From Pseudomaricurvus alkylphenolicus (lineage in GTDB: Bacteria; Pseudomonadota; Gammaproteobacteria; Pseudomonadales; Cellvibrionaceae): a stretch of DNA of 64,000 bases. The stretch lies in NCBI RefSeq assembly GCF_011683955.1, contig NZ_JAAQPI010000003.1, positions 1 through 64,000 on the forward strand, in the 5' to 3' direction. The translations under genes and the position numbers were made by a program. The notes beneath the pieces were generated by a model that worked only from the letters and a program-made list of their open reading frames with translations, ran no database searches and was not told the origin of the DNA. Below, in pieces: positions 26,662-37,585 of this stretch (positions are counted from its first letter, which is position 1; the number at the start of each line of letters is the position of its first letter).

Positions 26662-27593
26662 CTGTCGCCTCGCTTGGCCCAGAACTCCAGGGCCAATACT
26701 AGAGCCATTCCCAGCAGACACACAATCAGTGCCATCACCAGCTGCGAAGGCTGCGATACCAATTCAGAATATTGAGCAGGTAAAACGGCTTCCTGTCGCA
26801 GGGGAACCACTTCTCCATGGCGGTTCAAGGTGGTTTCAACCGTCACCTTCCAGGGCCAGATGATTTTCAAAGAACCCACCAGAATGCCCGTTAACAGGGC
26901 CATAGTGGCCGCGGCAAAGCGGCGCAACAACCAGCTCAACACATGGGAGAAGAGCAGTAGCCCCAGACCGCAACCCAAGGCAAAGGGGACCAGGAGCAAC
27001 AACTGAAACTGGGATACCGCTTCAACCACCCTGGCATACATGCCCATCATAAGGAGAAGAAAGCCGCCGGAAATGCCGGGCAGAATCATGGCGCAAATAG
27101 CGATGGCGCCCGCCAGCGTCAACATCCACCAGGTATCCGGTAATTGTGCCGGTCGCATCTCCGACACCATCAGGGCAATGCCCATTCCCAACAGCAGCAG
27201 CAGCGTCCGAGCGGGATTCCAGTAGGGTATTTGTCGCAATAAATGCACGGAGGCAGCAGCGATGAGGCCAAAGAAAAACGACCACACCAGTATGGGTTGC
27301 CGCTCCAGACACCAGGTCACCAGCTTGGCCAGAGAAAAAATGCTGAGCAGGATGCCGCCGAACAGGCTCAGTAGAAAAGCCCCGTTGATGTGCTGCCAGG
27401 CCGCCTTGGGGCCTCGCTGCCAAAGAACCCGCAGCGCATGATGATCACAGCTTCTCAGCGAGTCGATCAGCTCATGGTATACACCGGTAATAAAGGCGAT
27501 GGTACCGCCTGAAACACCCGGTATCACGTCCGCGGCCCCCATCGCAGCCCCGCGTGCGAAGACCGACAGATAATGCTTCATTCCCTTGCGCAA
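26658..27593 (-). CDS. DUF368 polyprenyl-phosphate translocase (PopT-like)
   Basis: A 311-residue inner-membrane protein with about eight to ten hydrophobic segments and the DUF368 signature GAADVIPGVSGGTIAFITGVYHELIDSL near the N-terminus, repeated in inverted form as AICAMILPGISGGFLLLMMGMY. DUF368 proteins (PopT) were recently shown to recycle undecaprenyl phosphate, the lipid carrier for peptidoglycan and polysaccharide synthesis, across the membrane. That fits a cell with a large polysaccharide cluster. GGAGG six bases before TTG 27593 favours this start over ATG 27581. It lies between pcm and nlpD, a common place for it. Confidence 0.9.
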   Translation of the reverse strand: MRKGMKHYLSVFARGAAMGAADVIPGVSGGTIAFITGVYHELIDSLRSCDHHALRVLWQRGPKAAWQHINGAFLLSLFGGILLSIFSLAKLVTWCLERQPILVWSFFFGLIAAASVHLLRQIPYWNPARTLLLLLGMGIALMVSEMRPAQLPDTWWMLTLAGAIAICAMILPGISGGFLLLMMGMYARVVEAVSQFQLLLLVPFALGCGLGLLLFSHVLSWLLRRFAAATMALLTGILVGSLKIIWPWKVTVETTLNRHGEVVPLRQEAVLPAQYSELVSQPSQLVMALIVCLLGMALVLALEFWAKRGDR

Positions 27594-27620
27594 ACTGCGC
27601 CTCCGTTGATTATGTGGTGA

Positions 27621-28292
27621 TCAGCGGGTAACGCCCGAGAGCAGAGGCACAAACTTGACGGGCTCCAGCACCTGCGTAACGAAATCTTCAGAGTCACCAT
27701 CGCGGATGATTAGACGCAGCTCCTGGGTATTGCCACCCACCGGAATCACCAGCACGCCATTGGGTCCCAGTTGGGCCAGCAGTTCCGCGGGCACTTCCCG
27801 CGGCGCAGCAGTACTGAGAATGCCATCGAAGGGCCCTTTTTCAGGCCAGCCAAAGCCGCCGTCCGCGTGCTTCAGCTCCACATTGTTCAAACCCAGCTGC
27901 CGCAGGCGCTGGCGAGCTTTATCCTGCAGTGGCTTGATGCGCTCAACGCTATAGACCTTTGGCACCAGCTGTGCCAACACACTGGTCTGAAAACCGGAGC
28001 CGGTACCCACTTCCAGCACACGCTCAAGTTTGCCCGCCGCACCCAGCAACACTTCCGTCATGCGGGCAACGATATAGGGTTGGGACAGGGTTTGGCCGTA
28101 GCCAATGGGAAGGGCGGTATCTTCGTAGGCTCGATGCGACAGGGCTTCGTCGAGAAAGATGTGGCGCGGGGTATCCCCCATCACGTCCAGCACTTGTAAA
28201 TTGGTGACGCCCTGTTCCGACAATCGATCCACCAGCCGTTGCCTCGTACGCTGCGAGGTCATTCCAATACCTTGTAACTGCAGGCTGCTCAC
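27621..28292 (-). CDS. pcm: Protein-L-isoaspartate O-methyltransferase
   Basis: The 223-residue enzyme methylates isoaspartyl residues in aged proteins, starting their repair. It shows [11 protein letters not shown] (SAM-binding motif I), [24 protein letters not shown] and [32 protein letters not shown]. The gene starts GTG at 28292; an ATG at 28262 is an alternative. Normally surE lies between truD and pcm, but only 53 bp separate them here. Confidence 0.95.
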   Translation of the reverse strand: MSSLQLQGIGMTSQRTRQRLVDRLSEQGVTNLQVLDVMGDTPRHIFLDEALSHRAYEDTALPIGYGQTLSQPYIVARMTEVLLGAAGKLERVLEVGTGSGFQTSVLAQLVPKVYSVERIKPLQDKARQRLRQLGLNNVELKHADGGFGWPEKGPFDGILSTAAPREVPAELLAQLGPNGVLVIPVGGNTQELRLIIRDGDSEDFVTQVLEPVKFVPLLSGVTR

Positions 28293-28345
28293 CCTCTATC
28301 CCCCGATAAAAGCTGTTATTTGTTCTGATATCGCTAAGCGGAGAA

Positions 28346-29326
28346 CTATACCATATCCTCAGGCGCTGACATCTGTTTCAACTGGCAGATTTCCCTTAGA
28401 ACTGCAGTGGCATAAGTCCCCGGGGGCAAGGAGAATTGCAGCTTCAAATCCTCTGCTTGCCGCTGCCATTGAAGAGCCTCAGGAATTAGCTGCAGCGCCC
28501 GCCTCTCCTGGGTCAGCCCCACGTGCTCCAAGCCGTTGCACCAGGCTTGCAGCGGCTGCAGAATGTCCAACTCAAGCTGCTGGCACTCATCGCTGGTGGC
28601 CAGCCGACCTCTACCCCAGAGTGGGCCTGACGGAGCATCATTAATGGCAACCTCCCCCGGCAGTTGGCTGAGCCAATCCCCTCGCCGAACCCGCTCACTC
28701 AATACCCGATTGAATAAATAGGATCGGGCCGCCGACATCGTCAGGCCGCGCCTTTGACGATTGCGTATTTTGTCGCCGTCCACCAGCAGCCGCTGAGCCA
28801 GCTCCAGATTGCCGCCATCGTGACCAAAACGCTGTTCCCCAAAATAGTTGGGCACACCCTGCTGTGCCACTCGCTCCAGTCGCGGCTGCAATCCTGAATC
28901 ATCGCCCTGCAACTGCCGCAGTCGAATCGCAAATAAGTTGGCTCGATGGGTACCGCGGCGCAGTTTCTGGCGATGACGCGTAACCGCCAACACCTTGATG
29001 GACTCACTGTTGAGCGAAGCCCAATCCGGCTCCTCCCCTTTTGGCAGGTATACGCTGAACCACTGAGTGGTTACCGCGTTGCGATCCTTGAGACCGGCAT
29101 AACCAACATCCCCGGTGTTGACGTCGGCCAGGCGCGCTATCTGCTTGGCCACCCAGGCGGTGTTGTCTCCGCGCTTACGGATGTGCAGATAAACATGTTC
29201 GCCCTCACCGGTCAGTTCAATACCAAGATCTTCGTCCACCTGAAAATCTTCCGGCTGTGCACGAAACAGCCCCGTGACCTCGGGGGCACCCTGGGCATAG
29301 GCCCAGTTAAGAGGAAATTGGGTCAT
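28346..29326 (-). CDS. truD: tRNA pseudouridine(13) synthase TruD
   Basis: TruD converts U13 of tRNA-Glu to pseudouridine. The 326-residue protein shows the catalytic region DVGYAGLKDRNAVTTQWFS (Asp in GLKDRNA) and the insertion-domain motif VPNYFGEQRFGHDGGNLELAQRLL. ATG 29326 lies 2 bp beyond the ygiQ stop; a GTG codon directly before it is also open. Family length is ~340. Confidence 0.96.
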   Translation of the reverse strand: MTQFPLNWAYAQGAPEVTGLFRAQPEDFQVDEDLGIELTGEGEHVYLHIRKRGDNTAWVAKQIARLADVNTGDVGYAGLKDRNAVTTQWFSVYLPKGEEPDWASLNSESIKVLAVTRHRQKLRRGTHRANLFAIRLRQLQGDDSGLQPRLERVAQQGVPNYFGEQRFGHDGGNLELAQRLLVDGDKIRNRQRRGLTMSAARSYLFNRVLSERVRRGDWLSQLPGEVAINDAPSGPLWGRGRLATSDECQQLELDILQPLQAWCNGLEHVGLTQERRALQLIPEALQWQRQAEDLKLQFSLPPGTYATAVLREICQLKQMSAPEDMV

Positions 29327-29328
29327 CA

Positions 29329-31620
29329 CTAGCGTCGGCGGCCCTTATGAGATGTTCTGCCACCGCCGCGGTTCGGTTTGCGGGCATCTGGCTTGCGCTG
29401 GTTGGTTGTTTTGCGACTGGACTCTCCGTCCCCCGCACTGCGCCCCTGGGAGCCAATGGCAGGATTGTAATCCTTGTACTGACTGGAACGCTTATCGCCT
29501 CGCTTCTGACCGCTGCGCTGGCGCCCTTTGCCCTTTTCCTCCCAAGGTACCAACTGATTGGGGCCATCACCAATTAAGTCCCGGCGATTCATATCGATCA
29601 GCGCCTTGCGCAGATAAGCCCAGTTTTTGGGGTCGTGATAGCGCAGAAAGGCTTTCTGCAGGCGTCTCTGCTCCAGTTTGCGGGGAATATAGATGGGTTT
29701 GCTCTTGTAGCTGAGGCGATGCAGCGGATCTCGCTCGGAATGATACATGGCGGTGGCCAGGGACATGGGTGAGGGATAGAAGGTCTGCACCTGATCAACA
29801 CGGAACTTGTTTTTCTTCAACCACAGGGACAGATTCAGCATGTCCTCATCTTCGCAGCCGGGGTGTGCGGCAATGAAGTACGGAATCAGGTATTGCTCTT
29901 TGCCCGCCTCCTTGGAGTATTTGTCAAACATGCGCTTGAAGCTGTAGTAGGTATCCATTCCCGGCTTCATCATTTTATTCAGTGTGCCCTCTTCACTGTG
30001 CTCCGGGGCAATCTTCAGATACCCACCCACATGGTGGGTCACCAGCTCCCTGACATACTCGGGGTCACGCACCGCCAGGTCATAGCGCAGGCCAGAAGCA
30101 ATTGCCACCCGCTTGACGCCGGGTATCTGCCGCGCCTTGCGATAGAGCTTGGTTGTAGGCGAGTGATCCGTCACCAGATTTTTACAGATGGTGGGAAACA
30201 CGCATGACAATCGCCGGCAATTGGCATGGATCATCGGATCCTTGCAGTTAAGGTGATACATATTGGCCGTGGGGCCACCCAGATCGGAAATGGTACCGGT
30301 GAATCCGGGCACCTTATCGCGGATCTCTTCGATTTCGCGCAATACCGACTCCTCAGAGCGGCTCTGGATCACCCTGCCCTCGTGTTCGGTAATCGAACAG
30401 AAGGTGCAACCACCAAAGCACCCGCGCATGATGTTCACCGAGGTTTTGATCATCTCGTAGGCGGGTATATTCGCATCACCATAGCTGGGGTGCGGACGAC
30501 GCTGATACGGCAGTGCGAACACATCATCCATCTCATCGGTTTCCAGGGGAATCGGCGGCGGATTTACCCACAGTTCGTGATTGCCGTGCTTTTGTACCAG
30601 CACCCGCGCGTTTTGAGGATTCGACTCCTGGTGCAATACCCGCGAGGCATGGGAATACAACACCGCATCCTTGCTGACTTTCTCAAAAGAAGGCAAGCGA
30701 ATACAGGTCTTGTCCATATCCCACACACTCTTACCCTGCAGCGGCATGGGAATAATACGTACCGGTTCATCAACGGCCTCACCTGCAGCCGTGTCCGCCT
30801 TGGAACACTGGCCTTCGCTGGTATCCTCAACGTCGTAAGGATTGGGCATCGCATCAATATGTTTGGGCCAGTCGATACGGGTGGAATCGATTTCCGTCCA
30901 GCCACCCGGAACCGCGTTGCGAATAATGGCGGTACCGCGAATATCCTTAAGCTCGCTGATGTCCTTGCCCAGGGCAAGCTCGTGAGCCACCTCAGCAATG
31001 GCACGCTCGGCGTTGCCGTAAAGCAGAATATCGGCGGTGGCATCAAACAACACAGAGCGACGCACCTGATCGCTCCAGTAGTCGTACTGGGCAATCCGGC
31101 GCAGACTCGCCTCAATACCTCCCAATACCACGGGTACGTCTTTATAGGCTTCTTTGCAGCGTTGACTGTAGACGGTCACCGCACGATCCGGGCGTTTGCC
31201 AGGTGCACCATCGGGCGTATAGGCATCGTCGTTTCGGACTTTCATATCCGCTGTATAGCGGTTGATCATGGAGTCCATATTGCCGGCGGATACCCCAAAA
31301 AACAGATTCGGCTTCCCCAGCGCCTTGAAGGGCTCGGCACTGCGCCAATCGGGCTGGGCGATAATACCCACCCGAAAGCCCTGAGCCTCCAGAAAACGGC
31401 CCATCACCGCCATACCGAAGCTGGGGTGATCCACATAGGCATCGCCACAGACGATAATAATATCGCAACTGTCCCAACCCAGATCATCCATCTCCTGGCG
31501 CGACATCGGCAGATAAGGTGCTGTGCCATAGCATTCCGCCCAGTACTTGGGGTAGCCAAACAGGGGATCGGCCACCACTGGCTGGCCAGCGCGGCGGGAT
31601 TGGACATTGGGACGGGACAT
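29329..31620 (-). CDS. YgiQ-family radical SAM protein
   Basis: A 763-residue protein with the UPF0313/YgiQ N-terminal domain ([27 protein letters not shown]), a radical SAM core with [4Fe-4S] motif CFGGCTFC (residues ~405-412), and a DUF3362 C-terminal domain ([20 protein letters not shown]). A basic Arg/Lys/Gly-rich tail (~690-763) suggests RNA contact. The substrate and reaction are not known for the family. The gene abuts truD. Confidence 0.95.
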   Translation of the reverse strand: MSRPNVQSRRAGQPVVADPLFGYPKYWAECYGTAPYLPMSRQEMDDLGWDSCDIIIVCGDAYVDHPSFGMAVMGRFLEAQGFRVGIIAQPDWRSAEPFKALGKPNLFFGVSAGNMDSMINRYTADMKVRNDDAYTPDGAPGKRPDRAVTVYSQRCKEAYKDVPVVLGGIEASLRRIAQYDYWSDQVRRSVLFDATADILLYGNAERAIAEVAHELALGKDISELKDIRGTAIIRNAVPGGWTEIDSTRIDWPKHIDAMPNPYDVEDTSEGQCSKADTAAGEAVDEPVRIIPMPLQGKSVWDMDKTCIRLPSFEKVSKDAVLYSHASRVLHQESNPQNARVLVQKHGNHELWVNPPPIPLETDEMDDVFALPYQRRPHPSYGDANIPAYEMIKTSVNIMRGCFGGCTFCSITEHEGRVIQSRSEESVLREIEEIRDKVPGFTGTISDLGGPTANMYHLNCKDPMIHANCRRLSCVFPTICKNLVTDHSPTTKLYRKARQIPGVKRVAIASGLRYDLAVRDPEYVRELVTHHVGGYLKIAPEHSEEGTLNKMMKPGMDTYYSFKRMFDKYSKEAGKEQYLIPYFIAAHPGCEDEDMLNLSLWLKKNKFRVDQVQTFYPSPMSLATAMYHSERDPLHRLSYKSKPIYIPRKLEQRRLQKAFLRYHDPKNWAYLRKALIDMNRRDLIGDGPNQLVPWEEKGKGRQRSGQKRGDKRSSQYKDYNPAIGSQGRSAGDGESSRKTTNQRKPDARKPNRGGGRTSHKGRRR

Positions 31621-31886
31621 CGAGAACTAGCCTTGGGTCAAACCTGAGTAAAAAGGTCGGCTATTTTCCCAAAAAATACCGCCTGGTGACAGCAATATTC
31701 CCCATTGACTGAAAAATAAACAACCGTCCTATTGCATCCTCTGTACTGTTACGGAGACACTGAGATTTGCCACACTCTTGATACAACTTTGCGACAAAAG
31801 TTAACCAAGGTAAAAAACAGGGTTAACGGCAGACACGGACCAGCAAAATGAGTACTCTTGCCAGCAATTCCACCCAGGTCGTGAAG

Positions 31887-33245
31887 ATGTTCCCGCCAAT
31901 TCGCCCACTACTGGTCGTTTTACTCCTGGCAGGTTGCCAGTCGGTCGCCATTGACCCTGAAATTCGGCAACTGGCCCCCGATTCACTGGGCGCATCTGCC
32001 GCAGAAACATCGATAGCCGCCCCTTCCGGCTGGCTGCAAACCTTTGCAGACCCCCAACTGAACCAGTGGGTCGGCCAGGCCATCAACGACAATTTCAGCT
32101 TGCAGGAAGCCCGAGCCAGAGTTGAGGCCGCCCGCCAACAGCGCCGGATTACAGCTGCCAGCCTCTGGCCACAACTGGATCTCGGGCTCGACGGACAGCG
32201 ACGCAAGGCAGAGGATGTCACTCCTGTTAACAGCTTTGACGTGAGCCTGGACATCAGTTGGGAGCTGGATCTGTGGGGCAAACTGGATGACAGCCGCGAT
32301 GCTTCTGATTACCGCCTGATGTCTGAACAGGCCCAATTTCAGGCCACCAGGATCTCCCTGGCCGCCCAAGTAGCCCGCAGATGGTACGATCTGGTGGCAC
32401 AGCGGCAACTCAGTGAACTCTTCCGCCAGCGGGTGCATAACCTGCAGACCAATCTGGACATTATTCGCAGCGGTTACCGCCAGGGCATCAACAGCGCCCT
32501 GGACGTTTACCTCGCGCGCAGCGACCTGGCCACTGAAAACAGTAACCTGAGCGCTCAACTGGAACGGCAGAAAGAGGCCGTGCGGCAATTACAATTACTG
32601 TTGGGGCAACATCCCAGTGGCTCACTGACATCGGCGGACAGTAGCGAGTTACCCGAGTTACCAGGCCTGGATGCCGAAAATCTGAATTCGCAGCTGGTGC
32701 GTAACCGTTATGATGTTCAAGCCAGTTACCTGACTCTGCTGGCCGGCGACCGGGAACTGGCCCGCGCCCATAAGGACCGGTTTCCCAGCGTGCGCCTGAC
32801 CGGCAGTACTGGCGACAGCAGTGACGAATTTGACCAACTGTTGGATGGCGGCTCTCTGGCCTGGAGCCTGCTCGGTGGTCTGACCCAGCCACTGTTTGCC
32901 GGTGGTCGCCTGCAGGCACGGCAATACCAGGCCAAGGCAGAGCTGGAACAACAGGAACAACGCTACCTTCAGACCCTGTTTGACGCCTTTGCCGAAGTGG
33001 AGCGTGGTCTCACCAACGAAGTGGCCCTTAGACAACAGCTGGAACAACTATTTGCCGCCCGCAAACACGCGGAGGCAGCGGAAGAACTGGCATTTGAGCA
33101 ATATCGGCAGGGGCTGCAGGAATACACGTCGGTACTGGAAGCCCAACGCCGGGCCTTTAGCGCCCAGAATAATGTTATCGGCCTGCGTAATCAGTTACTG
33201 CAGAACCGCATTAATCTTTACCTCGCCCTTGGCGGAGATTATTAA
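31887..33245 (+). CDS. NodT-family efflux outer membrane lipoprotein
   Basis: Outer membrane channel of an RND efflux pump. From ATG 31887 the protein has a lipoprotein signal (MFPPIRPLLVVLLLAGC), then two outer-membrane-efflux repeats with the typical WELDLWGKLDDSRDASDYRL segment and a second GGLTQPLFAGGRLQARQYQAKAELEQ. An in-frame ATG at 31848 would add 13 residues before the signal and is less likely. The two other pump parts follow within 22 bp and by overlap, so the three genes form one operon. Confidence 0.93.
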   Translation: MFPPIRPLLVVLLLAGCQSVAIDPEIRQLAPDSLGASAAETSIAAPSGWLQTFADPQLNQWVGQAINDNFSLQEARARVEAARQQRRITAASLWPQLDLGLDGQRRKAEDVTPVNSFDVSLDISWELDLWGKLDDSRDASDYRLMSEQAQFQATRISLAAQVARRWYDLVAQRQLSELFRQRVHNLQTNLDIIRSGYRQGINSALDVYLARSDLATENSNLSAQLERQKEAVRQLQLLLGQHPSGSLTSADSSELPELPGLDAENLNSQLVRNRYDVQASYLTLLAGDRELARAHKDRFPSVRLTGSTGDSSDEFDQLLDGGSLAWSLLGGLTQPLFAGGRLQARQYQAKAELEQQEQRYLQTLFDAFAEVERGLTNEVALRQQLEQLFAARKHAEAAEELAFEQYRQGLQEYTSVLEAQRRAFSAQNNVIGLRNQLLQNRINLYLALGGDY

Positions 33246-33266
33246 CCCAGGACCACAGAAGAGCTT

Positions 33267-34463
33267 ATGCAAACCCGAGCGCCACAATTGATTAAAGCTG
33301 TTGCTGTACTGGCCGTGTTCGTGGTCATTGCTTTTGTGATCTCCATGAACAAACCGGAGGTCAAGCGCAAGACGGACAGGGCTCGGCCGGTTCTCAATGT
33401 GGACAGTCAGGTCATCACGCCCCAGCGTTTTCAGGTGGAAATCCGCAGTTTTGGTACCGTGCAACCCCGCACTCAGACCTTGCTGGTGGCGCAGGTCAGT
33501 GGGCAGATCGTTGAAGTAAACCCAAGCTTTCGCGATGGTGGCTTCTTTAATAAAGACGATATATTGATCCGCATCGACGACCGGGATTACCAGGCAGCCG
33601 TTAAAGTTGCCGAAGCCGCCCTGCTGCAGGCCAAAGTATCCCTGGAAGAAGAAAAAGCCCGCGCCGTTCAGGCTGAACGCGATTGGCAGCGGTTGGGCGA
33701 CGGCTCGCCGGCGCCAGCTTTGGTGCTGCGCAAACCACAACTGGCGGCCGCTGAAGCTCAACTGATTTCCGCCCAGGCCAACTTCGATAAGGCCCGTCTG
33801 GACCTGGAACGTACCCGTATCCGCGCCCCCTATGATGGCCGCGTAAAAACCATTCGAGTGGACCTGGGCCAGTTTGTTAACAGCAGCGCACAGTTGGCGG
33901 ACGTGTTTGCCACCGACGTGGTGGAAATCCGATTGCCCTTGAAGAACAGTGAGCTGGAACTGGTTAACCTGCCGGAAAACTTCCGAGGCAAAACGCTGAG
34001 CGAAGCGGATTACCCCAATGCCACTATTGTCAGCGAGCTGGGCCAGCGCCAGGAGTGGTCCGCACAGATCGTTCGCACCGAAGCCGCGCTGGATGAAAAC
34101 AGCCATCAACTCTACGTCGTGGCACAGATTAAAGATCCCTTCGCCGTGCAACAGAGCAATAAGGCGCCACTGAAAATCGGACAGTATGTGACCGCCAAAA
34201 TCGAAGGTAAAAGAGTGGAGCAGGCTCTGGTGGTGCCGACAAGCAGTCTCTACCAGGGCAGCTTTGTCTATGTCATCAAGGATGGCCTGCTGCAAAGACG
34301 CGAAGTCAGTCTGCAGTTCCAAACGCCCGAACACTCGGTGTTACTCAGCGGGATCGAGGGGGGCGAGGTTCTGGTGACCTCTCCCTTGGGCCAGGTATCG
34401 AGTGGCACAGCGGTCAATGACGGCACCCAGGCCATGGCCACCCGCGCGGAGACCCAACCATGA
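33267..34463 (+). CDS. RND efflux periplasmic adaptor (membrane fusion protein)
   Basis: A 398-residue HlyD/AcrA-type adaptor with an N-terminal membrane anchor (LIKAVAVLAVFVVIAFVISMN), lipoyl half motifs (TLLVAQVSGQIVEVNPSFRDGGFFNKDDILIRID and ARTRIRAPYDGRVKTIRVDLGQFVNSS-type), a coiled-coil hairpin between them and a beta barrel. It couples the permease to the outer membrane channel. The stop codon overlaps the permease start (ATGA). Confidence 0.94.
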   Translation: MQTRAPQLIKAVAVLAVFVVIAFVISMNKPEVKRKTDRARPVLNVDSQVITPQRFQVEIRSFGTVQPRTQTLLVAQVSGQIVEVNPSFRDGGFFNKDDILIRIDDRDYQAAVKVAEAALLQAKVSLEEEKARAVQAERDWQRLGDGSPAPALVLRKPQLAAAEAQLISAQANFDKARLDLERTRIRAPYDGRVKTIRVDLGQFVNSSAQLADVFATDVVEIRLPLKNSELELVNLPENFRGKTLSEADYPNATIVSELGQRQEWSAQIVRTEAALDENSHQLYVVAQIKDPFAVQQSNKAPLKIGQYVTAKIEGKRVEQALVVPTSSLYQGSFVYVIKDGLLQRREVSLQFQTPEHSVLLSGIEGGEVLVTSPLGQVSSGTAVNDGTQAMATRAETQP

Positions 34464-37400
34464 TCGCCTGGTTTGCCCGCAACGACGTCGCCGCCAACCT
34501 GTTGATGGCAACCCTGCTGCTGCTCGGGATTATGTCGTTGCAACTGCGTATTCCGCTGGAGGTATTCCCCACCTTTGGTGCCGATACGATCAGCGTCTCT
34601 GTGTCACTGCGAGGGTCCACTCCTGAAGAGGCCGAGCAGTCGGTAGCGATTCGCATCGAAGAAGCCGTACAGGACCTGGAGGGCATTGAAAAAATCAGCA
34701 GTCGCTCTACTGAAGGCAACGCCCGTGTCACCATTGAGGTGGACACCGGTTACGACCCCCGCGAGCTGCTCAACGATGTCAAAACCCGGGTCGACGCTAT
34801 CAACACCTTTCCGGCAGAAGCGGAAAAACCCGTTATCAGCCTTGCCATTCGTACCCGTGAAGTGATCGATGTTTCCGTCTCCGGCCCGTTCAGCGAAAAG
34901 GAAATCCGCCAGCAGGCTGAGCGGGTGCGGGATGATCTGCTGCAGATTCCCGGCATCACCCAACTCTCTCTGGACGATGTGCGGGATTACGAAATCTCCA
35001 TTGAGGTCTCCCAGGACCGGCTGCGCCAATACAACCTGCGCCTGGCCGATGTAGCTGCAGCCATCCAGAGCAGCTCACTCGATCTTTCAGCCGGCAATGT
35101 CAAAACCCGCGGTGGTGAAGTATTGATTCGCCTGAAAGGCCAGGCCTACGACCGCCCCCAATTTGAAAGCATTGTGGTTGCCACTGACCGCGATGGCAGC
35201 ATCGTGCGCCTGGGCGATATCGCCATCGTGCGCGACGCCTTTACCGAAGATCCCATGCAAACCCGCTTTAACGGACAGCCCGCCGCCATGATTGAAGTCT
35301 TCCGGGTGGGTGACCAAAGTGCGATCGACGTTGCCGACAAGGTCAAAGCCTATATCGCCAGTCAGCAGGATCGCCTTCCCGTGGGCATGGAATTGTCCAC
35401 CTGGCGCGACCGCTCCAAAATCGTAAAAGCCCGCCTGCAAACCCTGACCAGTAGTGCGATCCAAGGTGGTATTCTGGTGCTGGCTCTGCTCACCCTGTTC
35501 CTGCGCCCATCGGTGGCGCTATGGGTCTTTATCGGCATACCCGTGAGTTTTACCGGCGCCTTTCTGGTGATGCCAATGTTCGATATCAGCCTCAATCTGA
35601 TGAGCCTGTTTGGCTTTATTCTGGTGCTGGGTATCGTCGTGGATGATGCCATTGTCACGGGGGAAAACGTCTACCGGCACTTGGAAAACGCCGAGTCGGG
35701 AGAACACGCGGCCATTGTCGGCACCCGCGAGGTTGCGGCCCCGGTCACCTTCGGCGTGCTCACTACCGTCGTCGCTTTTCTGCCCATGACCATGATCGAC
35801 GGTCCCCGTTCGATTCTATTTCAGCAGCTGGCCGTGGTTATCATTCCCATCCTGCTGTTTTCGCTGATCGAATCCAAGTTTGTACTGCCGGCGCATCTCA
35901 AGCACATTAACATCAGCAAAGCACGCAATGCCAATGCCTTTTCCCGTTGGCAGCAGTCTTTTGCCAAAGGTTTTGAACGCGGTATTCTGCGTTATTACCA
36001 ACCTCTGTTAAAACACGCCCTCGCCCACCGCTACACCACATTGGCGGTCTTCCTGGGTGTCTTTATTGTACTCATGACGTTGGTTACCAGTGGCTGGACC
36101 CGTTTTGTTTTCTTCCCTCGTATTCCGTCTGAGACCATCAGCGTTACTTTGACGATGCCCGCCGGCACACCATTTGAAGTCACTGATCGCCACATCGAGC
36201 ACATTACCCAACAGGCCATGAAGCTGCAGCAAAGATACCGCAATGATGCCGACGGCGAGTCGGTGATCATGAACGTCTACTCCACCACTGGCAGTGGTGG
36301 CCGCGGTCGCAAGAGCAGTAACTACGGCCGGGTCCGCTTTGAGATCACGCCGCCGGAGCTGCGTGACAACCCTGTCAGCAACCGGGAATTGGTCACCGAA
36401 TGGCGAAAACTGGTGGGCACCATTCCGGGCGCAGAAGAACTCGCCTTCCGCTCCGAAATTATGCACGGCGGCAACCCGGTGAATATCCAACTGGGTGGCA
36501 ATCACTTTACCGAGTTGCGCATCGTCGCCGACAAAGTGAAAGAGCGCCTGGCCACCCACCAGGGCATATACGACATCATTGACAGCATGTCCACGGGTAA
36601 AGAAGAACTGCGCCTGCAACTCAAACCCGAAGCCTACGCCCTGGGCATCAGCGAATCCGACGTAGTGCGGCAGGTACGCGAAGCGTTTTACGGTTACGAA
36701 GCCCAACGCATTCAGCGCGGTCGCGAAGATGTGAGAGTCATGGTGCGCTTCCCGCGGGAAGAACGGCAAGCCATTGCCAACCTGCAGGACTTCCGCATCA
36801 CCACCGCAGACGGGCGCAGTGTACCGGTGGCGCAAGTTGTCGAGCTGGTCCCGGGCAAAAGCCCCACCGCCATCTATCGCAATGACCTCAAGCGCACGCT
36901 CAGCGTCGAAGCTGAAATCGACAAGGGCAGCGTTAATATGGCGCTGGTCAACGATGATATGCGAGGCTTTCTCGACGAGCTCCTGATTCAGTATCCCGGC
37001 GTCAGCTACAGCCTGGAAGGCGAAGCCAAAGAGCAGGCGGACTCCTTCCGCAGTCTGGCCTATGGTTTGATCTTTGTGCTCTTCGCCATTTACACCCTGC
37101 TGGCGATTCCGTTTAAGTCTTATGCACAGCCGTTACTGGTGATGTCCGTTATTCCCTTCGGCACCATTGGGGCCTTTATCGGGCACTGGATCATGGGCAT
37201 CCCCATGACCCTGTTCAGCATACTCGGCATGTTGGCGTTGATTGGTGTGTTGGTGAATGACAGCCTGGTATTGGTGGACTTTATCAATCAGCAACGTCGC
37301 CAGCACGGTGTGCCGGTTCTGGATGCGGTGTTAAAAGCGGGAGCTGCGCGCTTCCGCCCTGTGATGCTGACCTCACTGACGACGTTTTTTGGTCTCGTGC

Positions 37401-37585
37401 CGCTGTTGTTTGAGCAGAGCACTCAAGCTCAATTTTTGATCCCAATGGCGGTGTCACTGGCATTTGGGATTATTTTCGCAACCTTTATTACGCTGCTTTT
37501 GGTACCGGTAAATTACCTGACCGCCTATGAACTGCGTGAATGGTTCAGAGGCCGGAAGTTGGAGTTTCATACTGAGGAAGCCTAA
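34460..37585 (+). CDS. RND efflux permease (hydrophobe/amphiphile type)
   Basis: A 1041-residue inner-membrane proton-driven pump with the usual two homologous halves: 12 membrane helices and two large periplasmic loops. TM4 carries the proton-relay motif GIVVDDAIVTGENVYR (DD pair), and the second half has NDSLVLVDFINQQRRQHG. The closest known groups are AcrB/MdtBC-like and HAE families; the substrate cannot be predicted. The last 41 bases overlap the 3' end of the convergent rfbD. Confidence 0.95.
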   Translation: MIAWFARNDVAANLLMATLLLLGIMSLQLRIPLEVFPTFGADTISVSVSLRGSTPEEAEQSVAIRIEEAVQDLEGIEKISSRSTEGNARVTIEVDTGYDPRELLNDVKTRVDAINTFPAEAEKPVISLAIRTREVIDVSVSGPFSEKEIRQQAERVRDDLLQIPGITQLSLDDVRDYEISIEVSQDRLRQYNLRLADVAAAIQSSSLDLSAGNVKTRGGEVLIRLKGQAYDRPQFESIVVATDRDGSIVRLGDIAIVRDAFTEDPMQTRFNGQPAAMIEVFRVGDQSAIDVADKVKAYIASQQDRLPVGMELSTWRDRSKIVKARLQTLTSSAIQGGILVLALLTLFLRPSVALWVFIGIPVSFTGAFLVMPMFDISLNLMSLFGFILVLGIVVDDAIVTGENVYRHLENAESGEHAAIVGTREVAAPVTFGVLTTVVAFLPMTMIDGPRSILFQQLAVVIIPILLFSLIESKFVLPAHLKHINISKARNANAFSRWQQSFAKGFERGILRYYQPLLKHALAHRYTTLAVFLGVFIVLMTLVTSGWTRFVFFPRIPSETISVTLTMPAGTPFEVTDRHIEHITQQAMKLQQRYRNDADGESVIMNVYSTTGSGGRGRKSSNYGRVRFEITPPELRDNPVSNRELVTEWRKLVGTIPGAEELAFRSEIMHGGNPVNIQLGGNHFTELRIVADKVKERLATHQGIYDIIDSMSTGKEELRLQLKPEAYALGISESDVVRQVREAFYGYEAQRIQRGREDVRVMVRFPREERQAIANLQDFRITTADGRSVPVAQVVELVPGKSPTAIYRNDLKRTLSVEAEIDKGSVNMALVNDDMRGFLDELLIQYPGVSYSLEGEAKEQADSFRSLAYGLIFVLFAIYTLLAIPFKSYAQPLLVMSVIPFGTIGAFIGHWIMGIPMTLFSILGMLALIGVLVNDSLVLVDFINQQRRQHGVPVLDAVLKAGAARFRPVMLTSLTTFFGLVPLLFEQSTQAQFLIPMAVSLAFGIIFATFITLLLVPVNYLTAYELREWFRGRKLEFHTEEA

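Noticed and set aside
30226-31647. 473-codon plus-strand frame
   Set aside because: Antisense of ygiQ, which has clear radical SAM motifs; the plus frame resembles nothing.
33195-34334. 379-codon minus-strand frame
   Set aside because: Antisense of the RND adaptor gene, whose lipoyl motifs and operon position are certain.
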